From positions 7,512,001-7,576,000 of the forward strand of contig NC_065570.1 in assembly GCF_937616625.2 (NCBI RefSeq): 64,000 nucleotides of DNA. Reading direction: 5' to 3'. The stretch's first letter is position 1; each line of letters opens with the position of its first letter. Shown piece by piece: positions 46,801 through 58,049 of this stretch. This stretch comes from Mercurialis annua (taxonomy: Eukaryota > Streptophyta > Magnoliopsida > Malpighiales > Euphorbiaceae). A program made the translations under genes and the position numbers. A model generated the notes under the pieces. That model had not been told where the DNA came from. It saw only the letters and a list, made by a program, of their open reading frames with translations, and did no database searches.

Positions 46801-49800
46801 TTCCTCACCTGACTGAAAATTACGGTGCCTCACGAGATCCACCTGAAAAGCAAGCTCCTATGTGCACAGTTCACTCATTTCCGCACAATATAGATCACTG
46901 CTTGACTTGGGCTCGATCTGAGTTTGAGGGTTTGCTCGAGAAGACACCTGGTGAGGCCAACGCCTACTTGAACAACCCAAGGGAATACATGTCTGCAATG
47001 AAAAATGCTGGTGATGCTCAGGCAAAAGACAACTTGGAGCGTGTTCTGGAGTGCCTTGACAAGGAGAGATGCTTAGAATTTCAAGACTGCATCACTTGGG
47101 CTCGTCTTAAGTACTTTTTGTTTATTTGTCAATTTTACTGTAGCTTTCGTTATTAATTTTCATTTTTATTAACCAGGCTACTGACCGTGTGATCTTTTGG
47201 AACCAGGTTTGAAGATTATTTTGGCAACCGTGTTAAGCAATTGACATTTACTTTTCCTGAGGATGCATTAACCAGTAGTGGAACGCCATTCTGGTCTGCT
47301 CCAAAGCGTTTCCCCCGGGCACTCCAATTTTCGGATAATGATGTTAGTCACCTCCAATTCGTTATGGCAGCATCCATCCTCCGGGCAGAAACATTTGGCA
47401 TACCCATTCCTGATTGGGTTAAGAATCCTAAGAAGTTTGTCGATGCTGTTGGCAATGTGATTGTCCCTGATTTTCAGCCCAAGGAGAATGTGAAGATTGA
47501 AACTGATGAAAAAGCTACAAGCCTCCCTGCTTCATCATTTGATGATGCAGCTGTAATTGATGAGCTGATCATGAAATTAGAGAAATGCCATAAGCAGTTG
47601 TCCCCTGCTTTCAGGATGAATCCAATTCAATTTGAAAAGGTTTGTTTCCTTCTCTTTCAATATTGTGATGTAGAGTCTTTTTGGGATCTATATTGCAAAA
47701 TCTTTTTGATCTTAAATTCATATAGTATTGGATAGTTTTGATGGCTGGTGATTTGTTATCATGGTATGTTTAATTGTGCACATAAAGATATGACCTCACT
47801 GATGTAGGACAGATATAACAAATCTATTCTACTTACTTTTAGTAAATTCAGCTGAAGCAAGAGAAACCATAGAAGAAATATATAGTTTTAGACTTTTAGT
47901 AGAAATCACACCTAAGGAAAAGAAAAGATAATTGAATATTCAGAATTGTAGTTGCACTGATCTTTAGTTTTACTCCAAATAGAGAAATTATTCTACAAAC
48001 CTAAGGACCTAAAAAAACTAATCCGAATCATATTATAAATTTGTACTCTCAAACAAAATAAGGAATTAAACTACTTATAATCCAATGAGGATACAAATAT
48101 GACTAAAACAACCCTTTTAGATGCTTCTAAAAATCTTTGATTTTCTGAAAATGAAAAAATTATCAAAATTTTCCTGACTTTACAAATCTGAATTCCTGCA
48201 ACAAAACATATTTTCTGGCTTGAAGAGTTTTCTGAAGAAAGTAGTTTTTCTATTTGATTCCCAGTTGACATTGTCACTATTAGGTTATTGGTGATGTATT
48301 AGTAAATTTTATTGTTAGTGATTATCAAGAGCGACCTTTTTATGCGGTTTAGGTTTACGAATAAGGAGGGTTATTAGACTGTCAAACCCATATCTGGGTG
48401 CATTGCCTGCCTTTTTTTGGCATGTGTTTTATCAAGCATGTTTTTATGTGTCAAGAAGAAATTTTAGTATTTTATTGCATTCTGATAATGAAATGGCATA
48501 CTGGTTTAAAATAATTGAAACCTTTATGATTATTATCAATTCTATTAAAAATTTTAATTTATCAATTTTTAGTCTGATTTGATTTTTTTGTTTGTTTTAA
48601 TTGTAGCCTATTTATAAAATTTGACTGGGGGAGGTGTGTTTTTGTTGACATGACAGCTGTGTTGGACCCACATTTTGCAAATGTGGTATTCATTTAGATT
48701 TTTATCCTATGCAGTGAGATTTTTAAAGAGAGTAAAAAAAAATTAACATTATTATTTAAGGGGTTAATGTCATAAAATTCACCAATTTTACATGTTTTTT
48801 CATTTTAATCACGTAGTTTAAATTTTCTCATTTTCATGCACGAACTACTACTTTTTCTCAAATTCATGCACGGTGTTGAGGTGTCACGACTCCATTGGTG
48901 TAATTCGCTGAGGTGGAGTTCATTTTACACCAATGAATAAGTGCCACCTCAACGCCTTGCATGAATTTGGGAAAAAGTGGTAGTTCGTGCATGAAAATGA
49001 GAAAATTTAAACTGTGTGATTAAAATGAGAAAACGTGTAAATTTCGTGATTTTTTTTGACAATAACCCTTATTTAAATGAGTAAGCTATTATGACATGGC
49101 ATTCATGTAAAAAAATACCCCCTCTGAACCATTTTAATTGGCAAGTAAATATAGTATAGTTTTATTTTTATATCCTCTTATCACTTTAAAATACTCCACA
49201 TTTTATTAAAAAAATTATTTGAAAGTTAATAATAGAAGAGGATAAAAATGAAAGAATCTAGTTAAAAATATAATATAAATTGAAGTTGACAATTAGAATT
49301 ATAATGGGATAGAGGGAGTACTTGATCTGTCAACAACTTAAATAAAAGAAAAATATACGACTCACCTTCTTTTTTTACTTGGCTATAATTGAAATAAACC
49401 TTTCATTGATATAAAGTATTTGAATTCTCCGACTCGTTAAGCTTATTGAAATATTGTGAAAAACTATCTATGTTCCGCCTCGATTTTTTCTGAAAATTTA
49501 CCTACGTGGGACTCTTTCTGTAAACTTTATGCATTATATAGCATTTGATATCTATTTTTCACTCTGGTATAGCTAATAGGACACGATAGCTATGAATTTT
49601 GCATGTGCTTAAAACCACATGTGTGATTATTTCCATGTGCAGGATGATGACACAAATTATCATATGGACTTCATAGCTGGACTTGCAAATATGAGGGCAA
49701 GAAATTATGGTATCCCTGAAGTTGACAAGCTTAAGGCTAAATTCATTGCCGGTCGTATCATCCCAGCAATCGCAACCTCAACTGCTATGGCCACTGGTCT

Positions 49801-50239
49801 TGTTTGCTTGGAGCTCTACAAGGTTTTAGACGGCGGACACAAAGTGGAAGATTACAGGAACAGCTTTGCCAACTTGGCACTACCTTTGTTCTCTATGGCT
49901 GAGCCCGTGCCACCTAAGGTGATCAAGCACCAAGACATGCGGTGGACGGTGTGGGACAGGTGGATTATCCGAAACAATCCGACATTGCGAGAGCTTCTCG
50001 ACTGGCTAAAAAACAAGGGCTTAAATGCTTACAGCATCTCTTATGGCAGTTGTTTGCTCTTCAATAGCATGTTCCCTAGGCACAAAGATCGCATGGATCG
50101 GAAGTTGGTTGACCTTGCTAGGGAAGTGGGCAAGGCTGAATTACCTGCATATAGAAGACACTTTGATGTTGTTGTTGCTTGCGAGGACGATGAGGACGTT
50201 GACATCGATATCCCTCAAATTTCCATTTACTTCAGGTAG
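43900..50239 (+). CDS. UBA1: ubiquitin-activating enzyme E1, 6 coding exons, 1,108 aa
   Basis: E1 adenylates the ubiquitin C-terminus with ATP, takes it on a catalytic cysteine as a thioester and passes it to E2s. Coding exons: 43900-44314, 44404-44621, 45227-46021, 46242-47110, 47207-47639, 49643-50239, all GT-AG and in frame. After a variable tail comes the inactive adenylation half ([31 protein letters not shown]), then [17 protein letters not shown] and [12 protein letters not shown], the four-helix region, the active adenylation domain ([19 protein letters not shown] from about residue 526; [19 protein letters not shown]), the catalytic-cysteine domain with [20 protein letters not shown] (Cys-684), and the E2-binding ubiquitin-fold end closing [13 protein letters not shown]. 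Length fits plant E1s. Intron 5 is about 2 kb and holds two MITEs. Confidence 0.97.
48760..49068. mobile_element. foldback MITE in E1 intron 5 (309 bp)
   Basis: GGGGTTAATGTC at the left and, on the other strand from the right, GGGTTATTGTC. Long arms pair through AATCACGTAGTTTAAATTTT, CTCATTTTCATGCACGAACT and AAATTCATGCA. A perfect 8-bp duplication TTATTTAA lies at 48752-48759 and 49069-49076. Confidence 0.85.
49118..49318. mobile_element. Stowaway-like MITE in E1 intron 5 (201 bp)
   Basis: The left end CCCCCTCTGAACCATTTTAA and the complement of the right end CTCCCTCTATCCCATTATAA are inverted, with TA at 49116-49117 and 49319-49320. It is more diverged than the 280 and 10038 copies. Confidence 0.75.
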
Positions 50240-50589
50240 GTCTTTTACCTCGAAAAGGATATTAGCATTTCGTCTTTGGATGGGAGATGAGTGCTTTAGC
50301 AATGTCTTTAGGTCTTAAGAGTTTTAGTTGATATAATCCAATGAATGTGATATTTGTTTGTGATCATGACTATTACCTAATATTATATACAATCTGCACT
50401 ATTTATCTCTATTTTGTGTTGATATTGTTAATAGCTCTGATGGAGTGTGTGGATTATGGTTTAGATTGTTTACTTCGTGTTGAATTGGTTTGTTTTCTCT
50501 CTTATCAATGTAGTAGTATGTTAACCAGGAGGGCCATTCTGGTACATAAAATTGTATCTTAGAATTAAATAGATGTTGATAAATAAAAG

Positions 50590-51560
50590 TTAATATGGCT
50601 GTTAATCGAGCTGAATTTTAAGGTGTTCATGTTAGCTTGTTATATGAATTGAGTTATTCACGTGCGGTTCAAATTCGGTTTGAGCTTTGAATACAGCTCG
50701 AGCTCGGTTTATTTAAATTTTGCAGTGCTTGGGCCCGACTCATGTTTGTTAGTTAGTTTTTGAACTAGGCGAGCTTGAGCTTGTTCATTTACGTGCTAAA
50801 TGAGGCAAGCTCGAGCTCGGTTTATTTAAATTTCGCAGTGCTCATGTTCTGTTCGGGCCTGACTCATGTCTGTTTATTTAGATTTTAAACTAGGCGAGCT
50901 CGAGCTCCTTCGTTTAGGTGCTTAGGAAGCCAACCTCGAACTTGTTCATTTAGGTGCTAAACAAGTCGAGGTTGTTCGTTTAAGTGCTCAAAAGAGCTGA
51001 GTCCAAGTTCGTTCATTTAAATGTCTAAACGATCTAAGCTCGTCCAGTTAAACGCCTAAGCAACCCGAGCTCATTTAGTTAAACGTCTAAACGAACTAGG
51101 TTCAAGCTCGTTCATTTAAATGCCTAAACGAGCTGAGCTCAAGCCCATTCATTTAAACTCCTAAAACGAGCTGAGCTCAAGCTCATTCATTTAAACTCCT
51201 AAACGAGCTGAAGCCGATCTTGAGCCTAGCTCGTTTAGCATCTAAACGTGACTGAACTCATTTATTATATAAACGAGCAAATACAAATTTCATTAAGAAC
51301 TATGTAATTTTACTACATTGTTTACTTGAATATGTGGTAGTTTACGAACCCTTCAATCGTGCTCATATACAAATCATCTCATGAGCTCGTAATCTAGTTA
51401 GCTAGCGAACTATTTGTGAACGTAAATAAGCTGGATGCTACTAAGTTTAAGTTTGACCCATTCAAATAAATGAACGAAATCAGAGTTTGAGCTTCTTCAT
51501 TTAGACTAATAAAGGAGTTCGAGCCGAGCTCATCTCGAGTTGAATACCAAGCCGCACATA
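50590..51560. repeat. degenerate GAGCTCGAGCTCG-rich repeat region
   Basis: Irregular units of about 40 bp of the form CGAGCTGAGCTCAAGCTCAT-TCATTTAAA-CTCCTAAA recur from about 50690 to 51250, with both orientations present. This resembles the subterminal repeat type of large non-autonomous hAT-like elements. Neither ends nor target duplication are clear. Confidence 0.5.
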
Positions 51561-51729
51561 GGCAGATTAGTTTGTTGCAACACTAAAAAAGTCAAGTAGA
51601 TTTAAAAGAATTTAAAATCAGATTAAATAAATTTAAATTGAGAAGTTAAGGTCGATTAAAAAATTAAACTCATTGGATAAGTAATTTTTTTAGACCTATT
51701 TGATTTTGAATGGATAGAATTTGATATAA

Positions 51730-51842
51730 TTGATTCTAACGTATAAAACTCTTAGGAAAAAGAGCAAAGGAAAATTCATTTTAAGCCTCTCCTATTATAA
51801 TTTCTTTTGCACAGTTAAACTACACAAATACAATAGAATAAA
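51730..51842 (+). repeat. 113-bp dispersed repeat, copy 2
   Basis: Near-identical inverted partner of 41253-41365. It lies just downstream of the GRAS gene stop (51924 on the minus strand), so it may be part of that gene's 3' flank. Confidence 0.85.
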
Positions 51843-51923
51843 TGCATTGTTTATACATATATGTACTTTAAAGAATCCTGCAGCTAACAGCCCTCTACAT
51901 GGACTGAACTGAAAAATTTAGAT

Positions 51924-53471
51924 TTAACTTCTCCAAGCTGAAACTCTTACTAATGGAGTTCCTCTCCACTCCAAAATCAACTCATTGCTCATTTCTCCTC
52001 CAATTCTCACGTCATACAAACTCTGTTTTCCTTTCACCAACTCTCTAGCTTCCTCCAAGCTCTCTCTGCTCACTCTGCAACTTTCCAACCCTCCCATCCG
52101 CAAATCGGCGCATTCCTTCGTCTCCATCCACCTCTCGAACCAACCACGAGACGATACAGAAGGCGTCACGAATAAACATTCTAGAGCCATCCTTGCTTCT
52201 GCAAGATTATTCGGGAAGTTCATCTCGATTGACTCGAGTAATGCTTGGTAATGCATCAAATTCCCTTCGAAAAATGAGGCGAAACCTGAGGAATTTTTTA
52301 GAGTTTCCGATGCGTCCCCGTTTCCGAAAGTAATGATACCCTTATTGCTATTTCCAATTAAATCATTGGCTACTCTTACAAACTCTTCTACTAGCTTTTT
52401 ACTTCTCACCCTCCCCATGTGTGGAATCCCCACCAAGCAATTAAAAGCTAACCATTCTTTCTTACCGTTTCTTTTATTTCCTCTCTTTATCTCATTCACC
52501 AAATCATCAATTCCAATCTCCTCCACCTTCAACTTAAGACCAAATTGTCTAGCATGATCAACTAGTCTCCTTTTCGCTTCTTCGAAACTCCGCATTGACG
52601 GAGCCTGATCTTCCTTTTCCCATTTTATCGCGGTCAATTTAACAGCACCTTTTCGCTGCCTTGCCAAGGCCTCGAGCAGCGGAGGCCATTGAATACCTTC
52701 CCCCATGTCAAAATCGACTAAACGAATCGTTGTCTCTCCATCAGCCGGAATAGCATCAAGAATTGCTGAATTAGCAGCAAAATGAGCAAATCTTCCATAT
52801 GGGAAAATCTGATAAAATGCCCTGAAAGCTGTCTCGTAATTCTTGGAAGATTCTTGTCTTAGATAATCTCCCTGTTTTTCAAGATCCTGACACAAGTTAA
52901 ATGTCAACCGAAATAAAGGCTCACCAGCCAAACTAACTTTATCACTTAAACATCTCTTAATCTCATCTGCAAGCTCATACAGATTTTTCTCAACTGCTTC
53001 TCCATAAGCTTTGAGTAGATGAAGAACACCTAACCGACTTTCGAGTTCCGATTCTCCTCCCGGAAGGACTAATAAAGATGATTGAATTGGAGTTGATTCA
53101 ACTGAAGGATCAGGGCTCCAGTCTGATATTCTTTCATCACTTTCACTAATCTGTCCATGTAAAAACTCCATTTCTTCATTGTCAAGCAAGAAATCCTCCA
53201 CAGACAGAGCTTGTAACTGATCATCACTAAAACCTGGGGACTGAGCAGATTGATCATAACTTGGAATCATGGCAGATAAACTAGAAATTGAAGAAATAGT
53301 ATCCTCCAGTGTAGAAAATGAAGCAGAAGAAGAAGAAAATTGAGGGGTGTCAACATGAACATCTGCCATCTCTATGGTAAGATCATAATCAAAATTATTT
53401 GAATTTATGATACTGTAGAATGGCCATGATGAAGAAGGATCAAAGATTTCATGAGATTGAGAATCCATCAT
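51924..53471 (-). CDS. GRAS family transcription regulator, intronless, 515 aa
   Basis: A plant-specific GRAS protein, likely a nuclear regulator acting with DNA-binding partners. One exon. The N-terminal ~145 residues are acidic and Ser-rich (SSSSASFSTLEDTISSISSL, LSVEDFLLDNEEMEFLHG). The GRAS domain then shows the first leucine-rich region (LHLLKAYGEAVEKNLYELAD), the VHIID-equivalent IRLVDFDMGEGIQWPPLLEA (about 249-268), the second leucine-rich region, a PFYRE-like stretch (HYQALLESIEMNFPNNLAEA) and the SAW end (RGWFERW ... LILEWRGTPLVRVSAWRS). FDMGEGIQW makes me think of the NSP2-related group, but subfamily is uncertain without alignment. The frame extends to an ATG at 53588, upstream of the TATA box; the ATG pair at 53471/53468 (MMDSQ) is the credible start. 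Confidence 0.94.
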   Translation of the reverse strand: MMDSQSHEIFDPSSSWPFYSIINSNNFDYDLTIEMADVHVDTPQFSSSSASFSTLEDTISSISSLSAMIPSYDQSAQSPGFSDDQLQALSVEDFLLDNEEMEFLHGQISESDERISDWSPDPSVESTPIQSSLLVLPGGESELESRLGVLHLLKAYGEAVEKNLYELADEIKRCLSDKVSLAGEPLFRLTFNLCQDLEKQGDYLRQESSKNYETAFRAFYQIFPYGRFAHFAANSAILDAIPADGETTIRLVDFDMGEGIQWPPLLEALARQRKGAVKLTAIKWEKEDQAPSMRSFEEAKRRLVDHARQFGLKLKVEEIGIDDLVNEIKRGNKRNGKKEWLAFNCLVGIPHMGRVRSKKLVEEFVRVANDLIGNSNKGIITFGNGDASETLKNSSGFASFFEGNLMHYQALLESIEMNFPNNLAEARMALECLFVTPSVSSRGWFERWMETKECADLRMGGLESCRVSRESLEEARELVKGKQSLYDVRIGGEMSNELILEWRGTPLVRVSAWRS

Positions 53472-53560
53472 GAAATTTAATATTATGATGAAAAAGTATT
53501 GATTTTGAGAGGGAGAGAGTGAGTGATTTAGGTGTAGAATTTTGATGATAACACTATAGC

Positions 53561-53568
53561 TATTTATA
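53561..53568 (-). promoter_or_regulatory. TATA box of the GRAS gene
   Basis: TATAAATA on the minus strand, about 90 bp upstream of the ATG at 53471. The leader between contains a CT-rich run (CACTCTCTCCCTCTC). This position argues against the upstream in-frame ATG at 53588. Confidence 0.6.
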
Positions 53569-53730
53569 TTTAAGTAGATGATGAACAATATAGAGATGAA
53601 TTACCAATCACTTTCATTTTTTTTTTATTTAAAGAGTTTTATTCCAAATAGTTTCCCATCTTATTCTCCTACCTTTTCTTGGCATCTTCTTGTGGAATAT
53701 ATGTTCTCATTTCCATGCATATCTATTCAT

Positions 53731-53910
53731 GGGAAGTTCTTACCTAGACCCGGTTCATGAAAAATTTATGGACCTATCCAATAAGGTGTTAGAAAAATGA
53801 AAAGAAAGAGAAAATAATAGAAAGAGAGAGAAAATTGTATTAGATTTTTTAACACCTCATTGGATAGGTGCATGGAAAATTCATGGACCGGGACTAGGTA
53901 AGAATTTCCC
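53731..53910. mobile_element. 180-bp palindromic MITE upstream of the GRAS gene
   Basis: The left arm GGGAAGTTCTTACCTAGACC and the complement of the right arm GGGAAATTCTTACCTAGTCC are near-identical, and pairing continues inward through ATTTATGGACCTATCCAATA. A perfect 9-bp duplication TCTATTCAT lies at 53722-53730 and 53911-53919, so it is Mutator-type by TSD length. It sits about 165 bp upstream of the GRAS TATA box. Confidence 0.9.
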
Positions 53911-53919
53911 TCTATTCAT

Positions 53920-54430
53920 ATGTTCATTTGCCAATTATTTAATCCAAGATTTTGGGGTTGTATATTCCTTGAAAAAGATCTTTTTTGTTATGAGTTAAAA
54001 AAAATTCAAATGTAGAATTCGGATTTTCGGTATCCGAGAAAGGTTCAGAAATGCCCTTTATATTTCTTCATATTGTTCCAATTTACTTTTTTACTATTAA
54101 ATTTTTTAAATGTGAAGGACAATATTTGAATATTTCTCTATTCAAATATAAATAAATGGCTACAATTTAAACTAAAAGTTAGAAAATCGGCTAAAATTAA
54201 CGATTTTAAAAGTTTAGTCCATAAACCAAAAAAGTTCGAAAAGCTGGAGTATTTTTAAACAATGAAACCTTTAAAATATTAATAGTTCATATCAAATTGA
54301 ACAATTGAAATTGGGTTGCATGCTCCTTTCAAAGGTGTTCTTTTTATTTTTGTGTTATTAATTAGAAGAATTTCAGTTTATATGGATGGTGCAAATATTA
54401 AATATATAATATATGTTTCAATTAAAAACT
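53920..54430. other. intergenic, AT-rich
   Basis: No gene recognised. Confidence 0.45.
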
Positions 54431-54434
54431 ATTA

Positions 54435-54687
54435 CTCGCTCATTTAAAAAGTTTCATATTTTATTTTGAGATGTTCAATTTAGAAAGTTCCATTTTCATT
54501 TTTAATTTTTTTTTCCAATAATTTTTTTTTCTTACTCTTTTTTTATTCATCTTAAAAAAACACTATGGAAAATTTTACTATTATTAATACAGTCGAAATA
54601 TAAAAACACATAAAAAATATAGATAATAAATATTTTTTTAATCTATGTGCAAAAGTAAATGGAACTTTTAATATGAGACGGAAGAAG
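54435..54687. mobile_element. Stowaway MITE, diverged copy B
   Basis: TA at 54433-54434 and 54688-54689. The ends CTCGCTCATTTAAAAAGTTT and the complement CTTCTTCCGTCTCATATTAA are decayed Stowaway termini. Interior phrases CACTATGGAAAATTTTAC and TTTTTAATCTATGTG match copy A at 10038-10311. Confidence 0.72.
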
Positions 54688-54699
54688 TAGTTTTTAAAT

Positions 54700-56170
54700 A
54701 ATAAGTATATATCACTATTTATACTTATCAAGACTATAGTGATTATATTTTTATTTGATTATATTTATTTGTTAAAGGCTAAACTTTCATTAATAATAAT
54801 AAAAATTATACAAATTAACGGTTCTTTAATAATTTAAAAGAACTATTCTAATGGAAGCTGTAAATACAGTCATCAAATCGAAATTTTCTAACCATTAAAA
54901 GGTTACCCAAAAACAAATAAGGTTTAAATATTGAACCTATGATCTTGAAATCCCTCAATTCATGAAACTTCAAACTTTTCAAGTTTTATCTTCAATATAG
55001 ATTCGAAATTTATCTAATAAGATAATAACAACTATCATAGACAAATTATTAAAATAATCTAAAATAAAGATTTTTTTAAAGATTTTTTAAATTTGAGATT
55101 TTAGTCCAATCAAGAAATGTTTTAAATTTTTTGACCAGGTTAAAAATTCTTCAAAAGAAAAATGATTGTCATAACTATATAAAGATAGCAGAGATTTTCT
55201 GACTACCACCAGATCTAAATGTTTTCAAGCATTTTATGTGGAGTTTTATTAGAGAAAGAAGGTAAAGATTGAGAAAATAAAGAAGGTAGTTTTTCAATTA
55301 AGGGGCTAAAACCATCTCTTTAAAATTATTAGTTTAGTTTTGAATTTTTTAGAGAGATGGGAGATACTTTTTTTTTACTGAGAGAAAAAGAGTTGTAATA
55401 TTTCATCCCATATTATAATGTCTTTTTATATATAAAATTTTCCTTTTCAATATTAAACTTTTATGTCTTTTTATGGAGTTACCATTTACTTGATGACAAA
55501 GAAATTTTTAAGACCAATATTTCTTTTTTTTTTGAGAGGGAGACCAATATTTCAATTGGACTCTTAATATGACAAGAAGATGTCTATTTATTATGAATAA
55601 ATTATTCATTTTTAGGTAAAATGTTTGAATAAGACAAAGTAGATCTCAACATGAAGGTCTTCGTATTCATCAATATTTATTCTTAATCATTACCATATTA
55701 TTTAATATAAACTTCAAAGTTAATTACGTGTGAATTTTCATGGGGTCTACATGGCTGGAATATTTTAGGGTGAAATAGGACTTTAGTGTTTACCATTTTC
55801 TTGTCTGGTAAATGGTAATATGCTTTTTTACATTCTTTTCTTGTACTATCAGTTTTAAAATATGCTGCGTGTTTCCGGACTGGAGCCATCTTGGCTCGGC
55901 TTTGCATCTAATGAAGGTGATCACTATTTTTCTTTATGATTAGACATGTATATTAAAGTCACAAAAACTGATAAAAACCGAAATTTATAGCTTTCGCATA
56001 AAACGTGGCACACATGAAATGGCGTACTAAAAGTTTAAGCTATAGGCAACAAACAAAAGAAGATCACCTGTTTGAATTCAAATATGATATAGATTTCTGT
56101 AAAAATTCAAAACCGAATAGCAAAATCTCCTATCACAACACACAAAAAGAAAGATTATCTTATCAAAACA
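54700..56170. other. intergenic, no supported gene
   Basis: AT-rich. The frame 55698-55907 (minus) carries no recognisable motif. Confidence 0.45.
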
Positions 56171-56174
56171 GCTA

Positions 56175-56545
56175 AAAATCACAGTGTGCTTAACTGAAAG
56201 CTCATTCCCAAAAATTCTGATGTGCCTACATTTTCAAATCTCCCAAACAATCAGAAAATGAAAGCTTTATTGATTTATCAAAATTTCAGATTACAAAGAA
56301 ATGAACTCTCTTCTCCTTTTATAACATAAGGAGGATCGGTTATTTCTTGATGAAAAATGAAAAGGAATCGTTTCTGTTACTAACTAACTAACTAGCAAAA
56401 CTAATGAAAAACACATGCTCCTTCTTGCTATGCCACATTAGCAACACACATAACTTGCTGGAGCTGAAAATCCAACTGGTTACTTCTCGACTACGTAAGA
56501 GAATCCAAAACTTCAAACTCTTGAAGCATCAGAAAATAATCTGCT
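56175..56545 (-). mobile_element. possible Ty1/copia 3' LTR remnant
   Basis: On the minus strand, downstream of the copia reading-frame remnant, lies a region with TATAAAAGGAGAAGAGAG (TATA-like) followed about 50 bp later by AATAAAGCTTTCA (poly(A) signal-like), the order seen in LTRs. LTR ends and the partner LTR are not identified. Confidence 0.4.
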
Positions 56546-56642
56546 GCAACCTGCTGTAGAATAAAGCCTGTATTACTCTCTTCAAGCTGGATTATAGATA
56601 TCTAATAATCCCAGTTTGGAAATTGAAGTAGAAAACATATAA

Positions 56643-56863
56643 GGTGGCAAGGGTTTTGTGAGACAATCACCCAGTTGGTTAACTGAGGACACATGCAATA
56701 ACTTGATAATTCCGTCAGCCAATCTTTCTCTAATGAGATGACAATCAATGACAATATGTTTAAATCTCTCATGGTAGACATATGATTATGAGCAAGCTAG
56801 ATTGCAGATATATTATCACAGTAGATAGTAGCAGGCTTAGCGACTTTGTGATGAAGATCAGGC
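56643..56863 (-). pseudogene. Ty1/copia polyprotein remnant (RNase H end)
   Basis: On the minus strand one frame reads PATIYCDNISAI, then a TAG stop and a frame change, then HERFKHIVIDCHLIRERLAD, then LLHVSSVNQLGDCLTKPLPP. This is the C-terminal RNase H motif series of plant copia elements (CDN..A, H-ER-KHI-IDCH, D--TK-L). At least one stop and one frameshift break it. Upstream coding sequence is missing or unrecognisable, and the MULE-type element at 56994 abuts it. Confidence 0.82.
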
Positions 56864-56993
56864 AAAATAATGGATCTGAAAATAGAGGTTGCAGATCAAG
56901 AGGTTGCAGATATGGACGTATCTGGATGTCTAAAATAATACTTGAAATGTAACTAAGAAGATGGAATTTGGGCTTTGACCATGAATCCATCTT

Positions 56994-58049
56994 GGCTTAA
57001 TACATCATTTGACCCCTAAATCATACTATTTTATTTTCTGCGACCTCTAAACTAATTTCGTATTCTTTTGAATCTCTTAATTTTTTTTTGTTCTATTTAA
57101 CCCCTCATTCGGAATATGCACACCACGCGCGATGACGTGAATAAAATTGCTGACATGGCTTGGCTGACATGGGGTTACATAGAATAAAAAAATAATAGTT
57201 AAGAGGTCCAATGGAACACTAAAATAGTTTAGAGGCATAGGGAATAAAAGGATAAGCTTTAGGGGTCAAAAAATATATTAAGCCTAAATATTTTTTTAAT
57301 TTAAATTAAAAAGTGATGTACTTTACATATTATTTAAAAAAGCCTTAAATAAAAATTATGAAATTTAGTGTGTTTTCCAATTTTAACACAAATTTTAAAA
57401 ATTCAGAATTGATTTGAAAAGTTTGAAATTGCAAAAAATTAAAGCTAGTGTATTAAAATTTTTAAAATTGGAAATTCGTGAAACACACTAAAAATTATAA
57501 TTTTTTTTAAAAATTTAGTCTTTTTTTTAATATTATCACAGTATAGTAAATTTATATATTTTATAATATCGTTAAAAACAGAGAAACTTCATTTATCATT
57601 ATTGAAATGTAAACAAATATTTACATGTACAAGAAGTTATATTATGTAATTGTTTGACTAAATTTCAATATTTTTTTATTTTTCTAGAAGATTAAATGGA
57701 TAAAAATTAAATAATTGTATTTTCGAGAAGGTTAAATGGGTAAAAATTAAAAATTTGAAGGCGCAATAGGAAAATAAAATAAATTCAGGGGTCAAATAGA
57801 ACAAAATAGTGTAGTTCGGGAGTTCAATAGAACAATTTATGCATTTTAATTATACTTCGCTCGTTTTAAAGCGTTTGAAAACACGCGCTTTTCTCACGTT
57901 GGAGGAAAAAGGTCAGATCGGCGAAAGAATTGCAGTTGATGGGTTAAATAGAATATTAAATAAAGTTAAGAGATCCAATAAAATATTAAATTAGTTTAAA
58001 AATTTCAGAGAATAAAAGTGTATAGTTTAGCGAGCAGATGTATTAAGCC
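56994..58049. mobile_element. Mutator-type non-autonomous element (1,056 bp), complex interior
   Basis: It begins GGCTTAATACATC and ends GATGTATTAAGCC, a perfect 13-bp inverted repeat. The flanks AATCCATCTT (56984-56993) and AATTCATCTT (58050-58059) match at 9 of 10 positions. Inside, ATATTAAGCC at about 57276-57285 is an extra end, and GACCCCTAAA-type inverted arms make 56994-57285 a foldback unit on its own. A further AT-rich foldback (GTGTGTTTTCCAATTTTAA and its partner) fills 57330-57530. The element may have arisen by internal duplication or nesting. Confidence 0.7.

Noticed and set aside
53472..53588. N-terminal extension of the GRAS frame to the ATG at 53588
   Set aside because: It lies upstream of the TATA box and encodes a hydrophobic AT-driven stretch; the MMDSQ start is better.
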